From assembly GCA_003488525.1 (NCBI GenBank), contig DNLG01000026.1:15956-24130 (forward strand): a stretch of DNA of 8,175 bases. Direction: 5' to 3'. Shown in pieces: positions 1 to 7,068 of the stretch (within the stretch, counting starts at the first letter, position 1; the number at the start of each line of letters is the position of its first letter). A program made the position numbers and the translations under genes. The notes beneath the pieces were generated by a model. The model saw only the letters and a program-made list of their open reading frames with translations. It ran no database searches and had not been told where the DNA came from. The stretch comes from Bacteroidota bacterium. Its GTDB lineage: Bacteria; Bacteroidota; Ignavibacteria; Kapaibacteriales; Kapaibacteriaceae.

Positions 1-558
1 TACACCGTCCACCTTGTGGACACGGCAGGACTGCGCCAGACCGAGGATTCGATCGAGCTGGAAGGCATCGCCATCACGGCTTCGGTTATGGAGCAGGCCG
101 ACCTGGTTCTCGTTTTGAACGACATTTCCCTTGGGGCAGACCATTCGAACGCGCTCTTCAGCGAACTACAAGAGCGCTTCCCGGATATCCCCGTTCTCCT
201 GGTCCAAAACAAAGGTGATCTCCTAGTAGATTCCGAGACACTGCCAACAGGGACACTTCTCTGCTCTGCGAAAACTGGCGCAGGGATTGATACCCTTCGA
301 AGCGTCATTCTTTCAGACGTTCGCCGCAGCACCACGAACGTTACCGACCACCTCGTCAATGCCCGTCAGGCCTCCCTCCTGATGACCATTGCTGACTGCC
401 TGGGGGCAGTCCTTACCGGAATCGACCATCGCGCTTCCAGCGACGAACTCGCCGTGGATCTCCGTACTGCCATCCGGCTTCTTGGAGAGATCACAGGAGA
501 AACTTGGAATCCGGACGTTCTCGACACAGTTTTTTCGCGTTTCTGCATAGGGAAATGA
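1..558 (+). CDS. mnmE: MnmE (TrmE), tRNA modification GTPase, C-terminal part
   Basis: This is the 3' end of the GTPase that works with MnmG to install the aminomethyl or carboxymethylaminomethyl group on C5 of wobble uridine 34 in certain tRNAs. The reading frame is open from the first base, so the N-terminal folate-binding domain and the P-loop lie outside the window. The visible 185 residues begin just before the G3 motif DTAG (window residues 7-10). G4 NKGD follows at about 70-73 and G5 SAK at about 89-91. The C-terminal helical segment contains LLGEITGE and ends in CIGK (182-185), the family's signature C-terminus with its conserved cysteine. The GTG at base 16 is an internal codon, not a start. 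The stop lies 3 bp before the next gene, which suggests co-transcription. The G domain looks intact. The identification is firm. Confidence 0.96.
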   Translation, partial: YTVHLVDTAGLRQTEDSIELEGIAITASVMEQADLVLVLNDISLGADHSNALFSELQERFPDIPVLLVQNKGDLLVDSETLPTGTLLCSAKTGAGIDTLRSVILSDVRRSTTNVTDHLVNARQASLLMTIADCLGAVLTGIDHRASSDELAVDLRTAIRLLGEITGETWNPDVLDTVFSRFCIGK

Positions 559-561
559 CCA

Positions 562-1089
562 ATGGTGCCTGAACTGAGCATTCGACCGCTCGAAATCGTC
601 GACTTTTCGCCATTCCTCGAGATCCAGCGCGAAGCGCTACTGCAATCGCCGGAAGTCTTCGGATCCGACTATGAGTGGTTCGAAAGCCTGTCGATCCTCT
701 CCAAGGAGCAGAGGTACGAGAAGTACATCAACTTCCCCTATCAGTTCATCCTTGGCGCTTTTACCCAGGAGGGTGAACTCGTTGGAATGATCGGGTTTAC
801 CAGCGAATCGCAGCCCAAGATCCGTCATAAGGGTCAGGTTTGGGGTCTCTTCGTCCGTCCTCAATTCCGCGGAAAGGGCCTCGCCACCCTACTCATTCAG
901 TCTGTCCTCGATACCGCTCATAGCGTCCTTGATATCGAACAGGTACAATTGGCCGTCAGCACACAAAACGAGGCGTCGTACGGATTATACCTTCGTCTTG
1001 GCTTCACCGTCTTTGGAACGGAGCTCCATGCGATGAAGATCGATAGTTCCTACGTAGATGAGTATCATATGGTCAAGTTTTTAAAATAG
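562..1089 (+). CDS. GNAT-family N-acetyltransferase
   Basis: This 175-residue protein has the GCN5-related acetyltransferase fold, which transfers an acetyl group from acetyl-CoA to an amine. Motif A is clear: the strand VWGLFVRP (93-100) is followed by the pyrophosphate-binding turn RGKGLA (103-108) and a helix. Motif B is seen as NEASYGLYLRLGF (136-148), where the Tyr-x-x-x-GF pattern is typical. The substrate cannot be told; it could be a ribosomal protein, small amine, antibiotic or amino acid. The ATG lies 3 bp after the mnmE stop, and a GGGA run at the end of mnmE may act as ribosome binding site, so translation may be coupled. The stop codon directly abuts a parS site. Placement between mnmE and mnmG is suggestive of a tRNA or ribosome role, but that is only inference. 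Confidence 0.88.
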   Translation: MVPELSIRPLEIVDFSPFLEIQREALLQSPEVFGSDYEWFESLSILSKEQRYEKYINFPYQFILGAFTQEGELVGMIGFTSESQPKIRHKGQVWGLFVRPQFRGKGLATLLIQSVLDTAHSVLDIEQVQLAVSTQNEASYGLYLRLGFTVFGTELHAMKIDSSYVDEYHMVKFLK

Positions 1090-1105
1090 TGTTCCACGTG
1101 AAACA
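1090..1105. promoter_or_regulatory. parS: parS site 1 (ParB-binding centromere-like site)
   Basis: The 16-mer TGTTCCACGTGAAACA starts on the base right after the GNAT stop codon. It matches the widely conserved chromosomal parS consensus TGTTNCACGTGAAACA at every position. ParB dimers load at such sites as CTP-dependent clamps, spread, and with ParA and SMC organise and segregate the origin region. parS sites are normally concentrated near oriC, so this one suggests an origin-proximal position. ParA and ParB genes are not in the window. The site also sits upstream of mnmG, so ParB spreading could affect its transcription (inference). Confidence 0.9.
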
Positions 1106-1146
1106 CGTTGCGGGATTCTCGTGATTTGAAATCTGTAGTTTTAGAT

Positions 1147-1162
1147 TGTTCCACGTGGAACG
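1147..1162. promoter_or_regulatory. parS: parS site 2 (ParB-binding site)
   Basis: TGTTCCACGTGGAACG contains the perfect 14-bp palindrome GTTCCACGTGGAAC and departs from a fully symmetric parS only at the last base. It lies 57 bp (start to start) from parS site 1 and in the same short spacer, 71 bp before the mnmG start codon. Paired sites in one intergenic region are known for other ParABS systems. It is slightly weaker than site 1 by consensus, so confidence is a little lower. Confidence 0.82.
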
Positions 1163-1169
1163 TTTTCTC

Positions 1170-1183
1170 AAAACAGCTGTTTT
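1170..1183. repeat. 14-bp perfect palindrome upstream of mnmG
   Basis: AAAACAGCTGTTTT is a perfect palindrome, 50 bp before the mnmG start. It has a different sequence from the two parS sites, so it is not an additional ParB site. It is followed a few bases later by a further CTGTTT. It could be an operator for a regulator of mnmG or a weak bidirectional terminator after the GNAT gene; with no loop in the palindrome, stem formation would be short. The palindrome is seen directly; its function is unknown. Confidence 0.45.
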
Positions 1184-1233
1184 CCTGCTGTTTAGCGCCG
1201 TAATGGCTACTCCAGCACCACAAAAGCGAACCT

Positions 1234-3093
1234 ATGAAGCCTCTGTTTGACGTTTTGGTCATCGGTGGCGGCCATGCCGGGATTGAAGCCTCCTGCGCTG
1301 CTGCCAGGATGGGCATGCGGGTGGGTCTCTTGTCCATGGACCCACGGACGATCGGACGTCTGTCCTGTAACCCATCGATCGGTGGGAGTGCCAAAGGCCA
1401 CCTGGCCATCGAGATCGATGCTTTAGGGGGCGTGATGCCCCGCATAGCTGACGCCAGCGGTATCCAGTTCAAGCTCTTGAACACCTCCAAGGGTCCGGCC
1501 GTCTGGTCACCCCGGTCACAGAACGACAAGGACCTTTACCCCACCTTCGCCCAGCATCTGCTACGGCAGCATCCAGGAATAACCCTGATTGCCCAGACTG
1601 CCGTTGAAATCCTCGTGCGTAGCTCCCAGGTGTACGGAATACGGACGGCTGACAATGAGGAACTAACGGCATCCGCGGTCATTCTCTGCTCCGGGACGTT
1701 TCTCAATGGAGTGATGTGGACCGGGGACACGTGTTCCGCCGGCGGTCGTGTCGGTGAACAAGCGGCGGAGAAGATCTCGGATCTCCTGGTTAGTCATGGA
1801 CTGGAAAAGGGTCGACTCAAGACCGGGACGCCTCCGAGGGTGGACAAGGCCTCCATCGATCTGTCGAACATGGTGCTTCACGACGGAGATGAAACACCAC
1901 GCCCCTTCTCTATCCATACGCGTCACGTCCGCAACAGACTCGCGTGTTTTGCCACCTCTACGTCGGAACAGACCCACGACATTCTGCGGGAAGGATTCTC
2001 CCGTTCACCGATGTTTACCGGACGCATCAAGGGGGCCGGACCTCGGTATTGTCCATCGATCGAGGACAAGGTAGACCGGTTCTCCGACAAGGCTTCCCAC
2101 ACCATCGTTCTAGAACCCGAAGGGCTTAGCACCAACACCGTCTATGTTAACGGATTCTCAACTAGTTTACCAGTTGATATTCAAGAACGTGGACTTCGCA
2201 GCATACGGGGTCTTGAACACGCTTCGATCCTTCGTCATGGTTATGCTGTCGAGTACGACTTCTTCTTTCCGTATCAGCTGACCTTTGGTTTGGAGACGAA
2301 AGCCATTAAGGGGCTCTTCTTTGCCGGCCAGATCAACGGCACTTCCGGATATGAGGAAGCAGCTGCGCAAGGACTGATGGCGGGTATCAACGCGGCATTA
2401 TCGGTACGCAACGAAGGAACGTTCAGTCTGAAACGATCAGAGGCCTACATCGGGGTAATGATCGATGACCTCGTGAACAAGAACACCGAAGAACCGTATC
2501 GAATCTTTACGTCACTGGCTGAATACCGTTTACTTCTTCGCATCGACACGGCATACACACGACTGTCGAGATATGGTCGCTCACTCGGATTGATCGATGA
2601 CGCCACGTGGAACACGATCACGAGAAAAGAGGAGTTGGTAGCGCGTCTTGAACGCTTAACGAACGAAACGAAGATCACACCGCTGGAGGCCGAGCCAATC
2701 CTTCGTCAGGCCGGTGAGGAGCCGATCATTGAGACGACGACCATCCGGACGATCGTTCGACGCCCGAACGTTAACCTATCACATCTGCTTGATGTGAAAT
2801 CCGATGCTGTGAATTCAGACTTCTACAACGAACATCCCGATGTCATTCATCGTGTGGACACGGCGATCCGCTACGAGGGATACATTGAGAAACTCCACAA
2901 GGAGATTGAGCGATTCCGACAGCAGGAATCAATGATGATTCCCGAAACCTTCAGTTACGAGAATGTACAGAGTCTCTCAACTGAAGGTCGTGTGAAACTA
3001 TCTCGCATCCGACCATCATCTCTGGGTCAGGCATCTCGCATTCCGGGAGTCTCCGCATCCGATGTTTCAATCCTGGCGTTGTATCTGCGATAG
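1234..3093 (+). CDS. mnmG: MnmG (GidA), FAD-dependent tRNA uridine-5-carboxymethylaminomethyl modification enzyme
   Basis: This is the full-length (619 residues) FAD-binding partner of MnmE. Together they use methylene-tetrahydrofolate and glycine or ammonium to modify C5 of wobble uridine 34. The N-terminal Rossmann motif GGGHAG is at 11-16, followed by the conserved SCNPSIGG (44-51). Both family signatures are present: GPRYCPSIEDKVDRF (269-283) and the segment 364-387 beginning AGQINGTSGYEE. TSLAEYRLLLR (426-436) and the C-terminal helical domain ending SLGQASRIPGVSASDVSIL (596-614) complete the family. The ATG gives the expected N-terminus MKPLFDVLVIGGG, and an in-frame stop lies 33 bp upstream. 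No good Shine-Dalgarno is visible. The spacer before it carries two parS sites and a palindrome. It ends 9 bp from the convergent secreted-protein gene with no obvious terminator between. Confidence 0.98.
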   Translation: MKPLFDVLVIGGGHAGIEASCAAARMGMRVGLLSMDPRTIGRLSCNPSIGGSAKGHLAIEIDALGGVMPRIADASGIQFKLLNTSKGPAVWSPRSQNDKDLYPTFAQHLLRQHPGITLIAQTAVEILVRSSQVYGIRTADNEELTASAVILCSGTFLNGVMWTGDTCSAGGRVGEQAAEKISDLLVSHGLEKGRLKTGTPPRVDKASIDLSNMVLHDGDETPRPFSIHTRHVRNRLACFATSTSEQTHDILREGFSRSPMFTGRIKGAGPRYCPSIEDKVDRFSDKASHTIVLEPEGLSTNTVYVNGFSTSLPVDIQERGLRSIRGLEHASILRHGYAVEYDFFFPYQLTFGLETKAIKGLFFAGQINGTSGYEEAAAQGLMAGINAALSVRNEGTFSLKRSEAYIGVMIDDLVNKNTEEPYRIFTSLAEYRLLLRIDTAYTRLSRYGRSLGLIDDATWNTITRKEELVARLERLTNETKITPLEAEPILRQAGEEPIIETTTIRTIVRRPNVNLSHLLDVKSDAVNSDFYNEHPDVIHRVDTAIRYEGYIEKLHKEIERFRQQESMMIPETFSYENVQSLSTEGRVKLSRIRPSSLGQASRIPGVSASDVSILALYLR

Positions 3094-3102
3094 AGCGGAT
3101 GA

Positions 3103-5556
3103 CTATCGTTCGATGACAAGCGGACGCGTTGTCTGACCATTCACGGACCGAATCACCAGGTGATACGCTCCCTGAGGCAACTCGGAAACATCGATTCTCG
3201 TACCGGTACCAATGACAGGTACGGATGAGCGCAACGATCCGAGATTATCGAAGATGTAAATCTGTGTGAGCTCCACATTGCCCCCTACCAGAACGCTACC
3301 CGAGGCAGGGTTCGGTCCGATGGTGATGCCCTGCTCCCAGGTCGTTGAGACCGACGATCCCTGATCGATCGAGATTACGCGGGGCGACTCCTCGATCAGA
3401 CTTGAACCGGATCCCAGAGATACGAAACGCAGTCCGTAGCCGCTCCCGGTTGGCACACTGACGGGTACGCGCCAGAGGAAGCCCTGTAACGGAGCTCGAA
3501 CGCTATCACTGACAATGGCGACCACGCTGTTTTCATTTACCAGTTCTATCCTGACGATGCCGGTTAGATTGGTCGTCCATGTTATCGGATAGGCCACGTC
3601 CCTGACCCATACCTGCTCGGAATCGAGCCCGTTGATCGCGAGAAATGGCGACGCTACTTCAAAACTGTCAGATGGTGACAGTTCAGACCGACCTGTTTCG
3701 CTGCCATCGGGTGCTGTGACAACCGCTTGCGTGTTCCACGTGTAGAGTCCTGATGAAAGTGGCTTAAGAGTAACAAACCTGTCACGCGCGACGAGGGTAT
3801 CGAGCACCTGCTGGCCTATACTGTTGGTCACCACATAACGGAGTCGTGAATATGTTCCCTGTGGTGAGACGCGGAGTGTTACCGGGTCTTCATCCGAGAC
3901 CTTCACACCACCGATTGGAGTGAGGGGGCGAGGGGTGCGCACCTGGGATGACGGGATGACGGGGCTTCCAAAACAGAACTCCCCTACCTGTGCGGTATCG
4001 ACGACAAGCTCTCGAGTGTTTGGGTTGTATCGTGTGCGGAGAGGATAAAAAGCCCCTTTACCAATCGTGTCACGGTAGTACACGGTCGTATTAGCAGGAT
4101 CGGTGATGCCGAATCGATCTACGTTGAAACGAAACTCTGCACCATGGCTTTCCATCCCTTCCTGGGTGATGGTCATACGTGATTGATAGATCGTCCTCGG
4201 TGCAGAGATCGCCACCGCCGATGCGCCTTTACCGCTGATAAAGCGGGGATTTTCTGGAGACCACATGTATCGGCGTGCCGTGGTGGTGTTGTAGAAGAAC
4301 GAGATCAGCGTATGGTAGGTGATCGACACTCCCACGGTGTCGGTGCCGCGGGTGTAGACGTAGGTATTCGTTGGGAGGATCTCGTCGATCAGCACATCGG
4401 CCGCATGCCGACCAGTCGGAAATGGAGAACGTTCGGCCTTATAGGGGAACATCATGCTCGGCAGCTCTGCCTCGAACACAACATCGCCATTCGAGGCAAC
4501 TTCGGACACAAGTGTCCGGTTGTTGGAAAGGGCAGATCCCCAGGCGATCAGTCGGTTGCCGTTATTGAGGGTCTGCATCGCCCCCTGGACGCCTGCATAG
4601 AGATCGGGCGTCTTGCGATACTGCCATACCAGCCTGCAGGTCTTCTTGTCTTCGTTGATCTCGTACTCTGCGCCCCGTGACCATTGCGGAGTTCTCTGCG
4701 TGCCGTTATCAAAGACCGAGATGTTCCCATTCGGGAGTCGGCGTGCGTCGTGCTGGTAGGAAAACTCCGCGGGGTCTGTGGTACCGAGACCATTCTCGAA
4801 GGTGAATTGATTAAGCTTTCCGCCAAGGATCCAGAGAACCTCACCGGTCGTGCGGTGAATCTTTGCCACGAGCGAGGCATGTCGCGCGCTGATGAGAAAG
4901 TGCCCGTCACGATCGATCTCCACGGAATTGAGGTGGAAATAGCGAATGGAAGGAGCTGTAAGGTCCTCGTAGGAGACTGTGACGGGAAAATGGTCGAGTG
5001 ACCTCCACTGAAAGAGGATGCGACCATTGATGTCTATCTCCTGCAAGAGCATCTGTTGAACCGAAGCAGCGGGATGACCTCCGGGGACTATCGAGCGCAT
5101 GTCTATTGTGACGTTCTCCTGCATGATCACCACACGGTTTCCGTTCGGAAGCACCAGGAATCCATGCATGGCAAGATTGTAGCCGTTCGCTCCGGATAAT
5201 GAGTCGACGGTGTTCAGGGTAGTGTCAACGATATAGACGCTGGAGGACTCGCGTGGCCCGGTCCCTGCTGACTGAAAGATGCTGTAGCCCATTCGACCAT
5301 CCGGGAGGACGCGAAAATCAAACGCATACTCCTTGAGAATTCGTGAGGCAAGGGGCTTTCCATCGTTCCCGACGATCAGCAGTGAGGGTGCAAAGGGAGG
5401 GTTTGCCACGCGGCTATTGGGTGCAAGAAAGAGCGCACCCGGACCCGGCACGGTCGAGGTTTTAATGGTCACAGGGGGGAGTATCTGCGACGTGATTGGG
5501 AATGCAAAAGCAAGGACCGTGAAGAGTGAGCAGAGGACAGTAGACAAGAACTTCAT
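3103..5556 (-). CDS. Secreted arylsulfotransferase (ASST)-like protein with T9SS C-terminal sorting domain
   Basis: This is an 817-residue exported protein. Residues 1 to about 23 form a Sec signal peptide (MKF, then a hydrophobic core, ending near ITSQ). Residues about 60-390 resemble the arylsulfotransferase beta-propeller family. Characteristic pieces are FHLNSVEID (207-215), LISARHASLVAKI (221-233), GEVLWILGG (238-246) and FSYQHDARRLPNGN (265-278), with His208, His226 and His269 as candidate active-site residues. Known ASST enzymes move sulfate from one phenol to another without PAPS via a sulfo-histidine; whether this one is active is unproven. After a linker come a fibronectin-III/Ig-like segment (about 555-635) and a Ser-Thr/Kre9-like beta domain (about 645-730). 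Residues about 745-817 are a type A T9SS sorting tail (GPNPASG, IYIFDNLG, LPQGAYHLVI), which directs export across the outer membrane. The start at 5556 is chosen because only it places the signal peptide at the N-terminus. Confidence 0.85.
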   Translation of the reverse strand: MKFLSTVLCSLFTVLAFAFPITSQILPPVTIKTSTVPGPGALFLAPNSRVANPPFAPSLLIVGNDGKPLASRILKEYAFDFRVLPDGRMGYSIFQSAGTGPRESSSVYIVDTTLNTVDSLSGANGYNLAMHGFLVLPNGNRVVIMQENVTIDMRSIVPGGHPAASVQQMLLQEIDINGRILFQWRSLDHFPVTVSYEDLTAPSIRYFHLNSVEIDRDGHFLISARHASLVAKIHRTTGEVLWILGGKLNQFTFENGLGTTDPAEFSYQHDARRLPNGNISVFDNGTQRTPQWSRGAEYEINEDKKTCRLVWQYRKTPDLYAGVQGAMQTLNNGNRLIAWGSALSNNRTLVSEVASNGDVVFEAELPSMMFPYKAERSPFPTGRHAADVLIDEILPTNTYVYTRGTDTVGVSITYHTLISFFYNTTTARRYMWSPENPRFISGKGASAVAISAPRTIYQSRMTITQEGMESHGAEFRFNVDRFGITDPANTTVYYRDTIGKGAFYPLRTRYNPNTRELVVDTAQVGEFCFGSPVIPSSQVRTPRPLTPIGGVKVSDEDPVTLRVSPQGTYSRLRYVVTNSIGQQVLDTLVARDRFVTLKPLSSGLYTWNTQAVVTAPDGSETGRSELSPSDSFEVASPFLAINGLDSEQVWVRDVAYPITWTTNLTGIVRIELVNENSVVAIVSDSVRAPLQGFLWRVPVSVPTGSGYGLRFVSLGSGSSLIEESPRVISIDQGSSVSTTWEQGITIGPNPASGSVLVGGNVELTQIYIFDNLGSLRSSVPVIGTGTRIDVSELPQGAYHLVIRSVNGQTTRPLVIER

Positions 5557-5647
5557 GGGGCTCGAGAGGATGTTTGGGTAGTGGTGTGCGTAAGAACCGC
5601 GAAAGACGAGCAAGGTAACAGGTTCATTTCCCGGACGTGAGGGGATG

Positions 5648-5655
5648 TAGATTTG
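5648..5655 (+). promoter_or_regulatory. Possible Bacteroidota-type -7 promoter element for serS
   Basis: TAGATTTG fits the Bacteroidota -7 consensus TAnnTTTG exactly and ends 4 bp before the serS ATG. If used, the transcript would begin at or very near the start codon, giving a leaderless or nearly leaderless mRNA; no well-placed Shine-Dalgarno is seen either. There is no clear TTG-type -33 element at the expected spacing, only a TTC around 5623, so the call is weak. Confidence 0.25.
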
Positions 5656-5659
5656 CACC

Positions 5660-6922
5660 ATGCTCGACATAAAATACATCCGCGAAAACGCCGACGCTGT
5701 CCGTCGGAACTGTTCCAACAAGAACGATGCAAGCGACATCACCCGTCTGCTTGAGCTCGATCTTCAGCGTCGATCGATCATTCAAACGGTCGAAGAGCTC
5801 AAGAATACCCGAAACGTGGTATCGAACGAGATTTCGCTGCTCAAAAAGCAGGGTCAGGACGCCACGGAAAAGATCACCTCGATGCGGGAGGTTGGCGACC
5901 GTATCAAGGGGTTTGACGAGGAGCTGCGAAACCTCGAAGCGCAGATTGAGAGCATCATGCTGATGATCCCGAACATCGCCCACGAAAGTGTGCCGGTGGG
6001 CGCTTCGGCTGATGAAAACGTGGAGATTCGACGGGTTGGTGAATGTGCCGAGCGTGGTGATCGGGTCGATCATATTGCGATCTCACAGAAGCTTGGCATC
6101 CTCGACTTTGAACGTGGGGCGAAAGTCACCGGATCCGGATTTGGCTTCTACGTTGGAAAAGGGGCTCGCCTGGAACGCGCCCTCATCAACTTCTTTCTGG
6201 ATACGAATAGCACGGAATCGGGATACACGGAGATGATCCCTCCGTTTGTGGTAAATGCGGATTCCTGCCGGGGCACAGGACAGCTGCCAAAGTCCCAGGA
6301 AGACATGTACCATGCCGAGCGTGACGATCTGTATCTGATTCCTACGGCCGAGGTACCGATCACGAACTATCATCGTGATGAGATCATTCCTACAGAGCAG
6401 CTTCCGATCCATTATGCTGGGTACTCGGCCTGCTTCCGTCGGGAAGCAGGAAGTCACGGCAAAGACACTCGTGGCTTTCTTCGTGTTCACCAGTTCAACA
6501 AGGTCGAGCTCGTAAAGTTTGTACGCCCCGAAACTTCCTACGATGAGCTGGAGTCACTCGTGGGGAACGTCGAACTTCTTCTTCAGCGACTCGGACTCAC
6601 CTATCGCGTGCTGCTACTATGCACCGGAGACATGACGTTCGGAGGATCCAAGACCTACGACTTAGAGGTATGGTCACCCGTGGAGCAGAAGTGGCTCGAG
6701 GTAAGTTCCTGTACGAACTTTGAATCTTTCCAGGCACGCCGATCAAACATCCGCTACCGCGTCGAAGAAACAGGAAAGCTGGAGTTTGTCCATACCCTCA
6801 ACGGGAGCGGTCTTGCGACATCTCGAATCATGGTTGCTCTACTTGAGCAATACCAGACCGCAGACGGCCACATCATCGTGCCGGAGTGTCTTCGGATGTA
6901 TTGCGGTTTCGATACGATCTGA
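5660..6922 (+). CDS. serS: Seryl-tRNA synthetase, class II
   Basis: This 420-residue cytoplasmic enzyme charges tRNA-Ser (and tRNA-Sec where present) with serine. The N-terminus MLDIKYIRENADAVRRN and the charged segment from about 30 to 105 form the long antiparallel coiled-coil arm that grips the tRNA variable loop. The class II catalytic core follows: motif 1 around ESGYTEMIPPFVV (186-198), TAEVPI (229-234), motif 2 ACFRREAGSHGKDTRGFLRV (257-276), TGDMTFGGSKTYDLEVW (322-338), and motif 3 with GSGLATSRIMVALLEQYQ (382-399), holding the ATP-binding arginine. Length is normal for the family. An in-frame TAG at 5648-5650 leaves ATG 5660 as the natural start. It is divergent from the secreted ASST-like gene, with 103 bp between start codons. 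The 3' end opens into a 485-bp gap without a confident gene. Confidence 0.98.
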   Translation: MLDIKYIRENADAVRRNCSNKNDASDITRLLELDLQRRSIIQTVEELKNTRNVVSNEISLLKKQGQDATEKITSMREVGDRIKGFDEELRNLEAQIESIMLMIPNIAHESVPVGASADENVEIRRVGECAERGDRVDHIAISQKLGILDFERGAKVTGSGFGFYVGKGARLERALINFFLDTNSTESGYTEMIPPFVVNADSCRGTGQLPKSQEDMYHAERDDLYLIPTAEVPITNYHRDEIIPTEQLPIHYAGYSACFRREAGSHGKDTRGFLRVHQFNKVELVKFVRPETSYDELESLVGNVELLLQRLGLTYRVLLLCTGDMTFGGSKTYDLEVWSPVEQKWLEVSSCTNFESFQARRSNIRYRVEETGKLEFVHTLNGSGLATSRIMVALLEQYQTADGHIIVPECLRMYCGFDTI

Positions 6923-6943
6923 TAACAGAACGACACATCAGCT

Positions 6944-6957
6944 GAGATTCGAATCTC
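6944..6957. repeat. 14-bp perfect palindrome after serS
   Basis: GAGATTCGAATCTC is perfectly self-complementary and begins 21 bp after the serS stop codon. As RNA it would give a 5-bp stem closed by a four-base loop. No T-run follows, so it is a poor intrinsic terminator; it may be a processing or protein-binding site. Confidence 0.4.
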
Positions 6958-6988
6958 TGAAGATCGATCGAGGTTTCCAATTCGGTCC

Positions 6989-7068
6989 ACATCCACATAT
7001 TCATATTCTATTGTTTCTTTCTGGGAAGAAGAGAAGAAGAATAGATGATGATAGAAGCGTGTGGACAA
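6989..7068 (-). other. Candidate origin-unwinding-like module (DnaA-box-like 9-mer, trinucleotide purine run, AT-rich stretch)
   Basis: Read on the minus strand, TTGTCCACA (7068-7060) differs from the DnaA box TTATCCACA at one base. It is followed by CGC and then a 3-nt-periodic pyrimidine run, whose complement on the + strand is rich in GAA and GAT triplets (7026-7057). After that comes an AT-rich stretch (6993-7020) and a weaker box-like ACATCCACA (6989-6997). This order resembles the box, GC step, DnaA-trio and AT-rich layout of bacterial basal unwinding regions. Points against: only one good box, a very short GC step, and neighbouring genes that transcribe toward the region. Held as a hypothesis. 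Confidence 0.22.

Noticed and set aside
3094..3102. Terminator between mnmG and the ASST-like gene
   Set aside because: Only 9 bp separate the stops, and I see no GC-rich stem followed by a T-run in either direction.
4183..5001. Open frames of 165 and 105 codons on the + strand opposite the ASST-like gene
   Set aside because: They are antisense shadows with no family resemblance; the minus-strand frame has clear domain motifs throughout.
5557..5742. N-terminal extension of the ASST-like ORF up to 5742
   Set aside because: It would overlap the serS coding start and bury the signal peptide 60 residues inside the protein. The Met at 5556 gives a proper signal peptide.
6436..6446. GGAAGCAG, an SRP RNA-like word
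   Set aside because: It lies in the conserved motif 2 region of serS (FRREAGSHG) and is explained by coding.
6941..6980. tRNA T-arm-like TTCGAAT and a CCA after serS
   Set aside because: The arms around the loop do not pair as a T-stem, and the tRNA body would have to lie inside the serS coding end.
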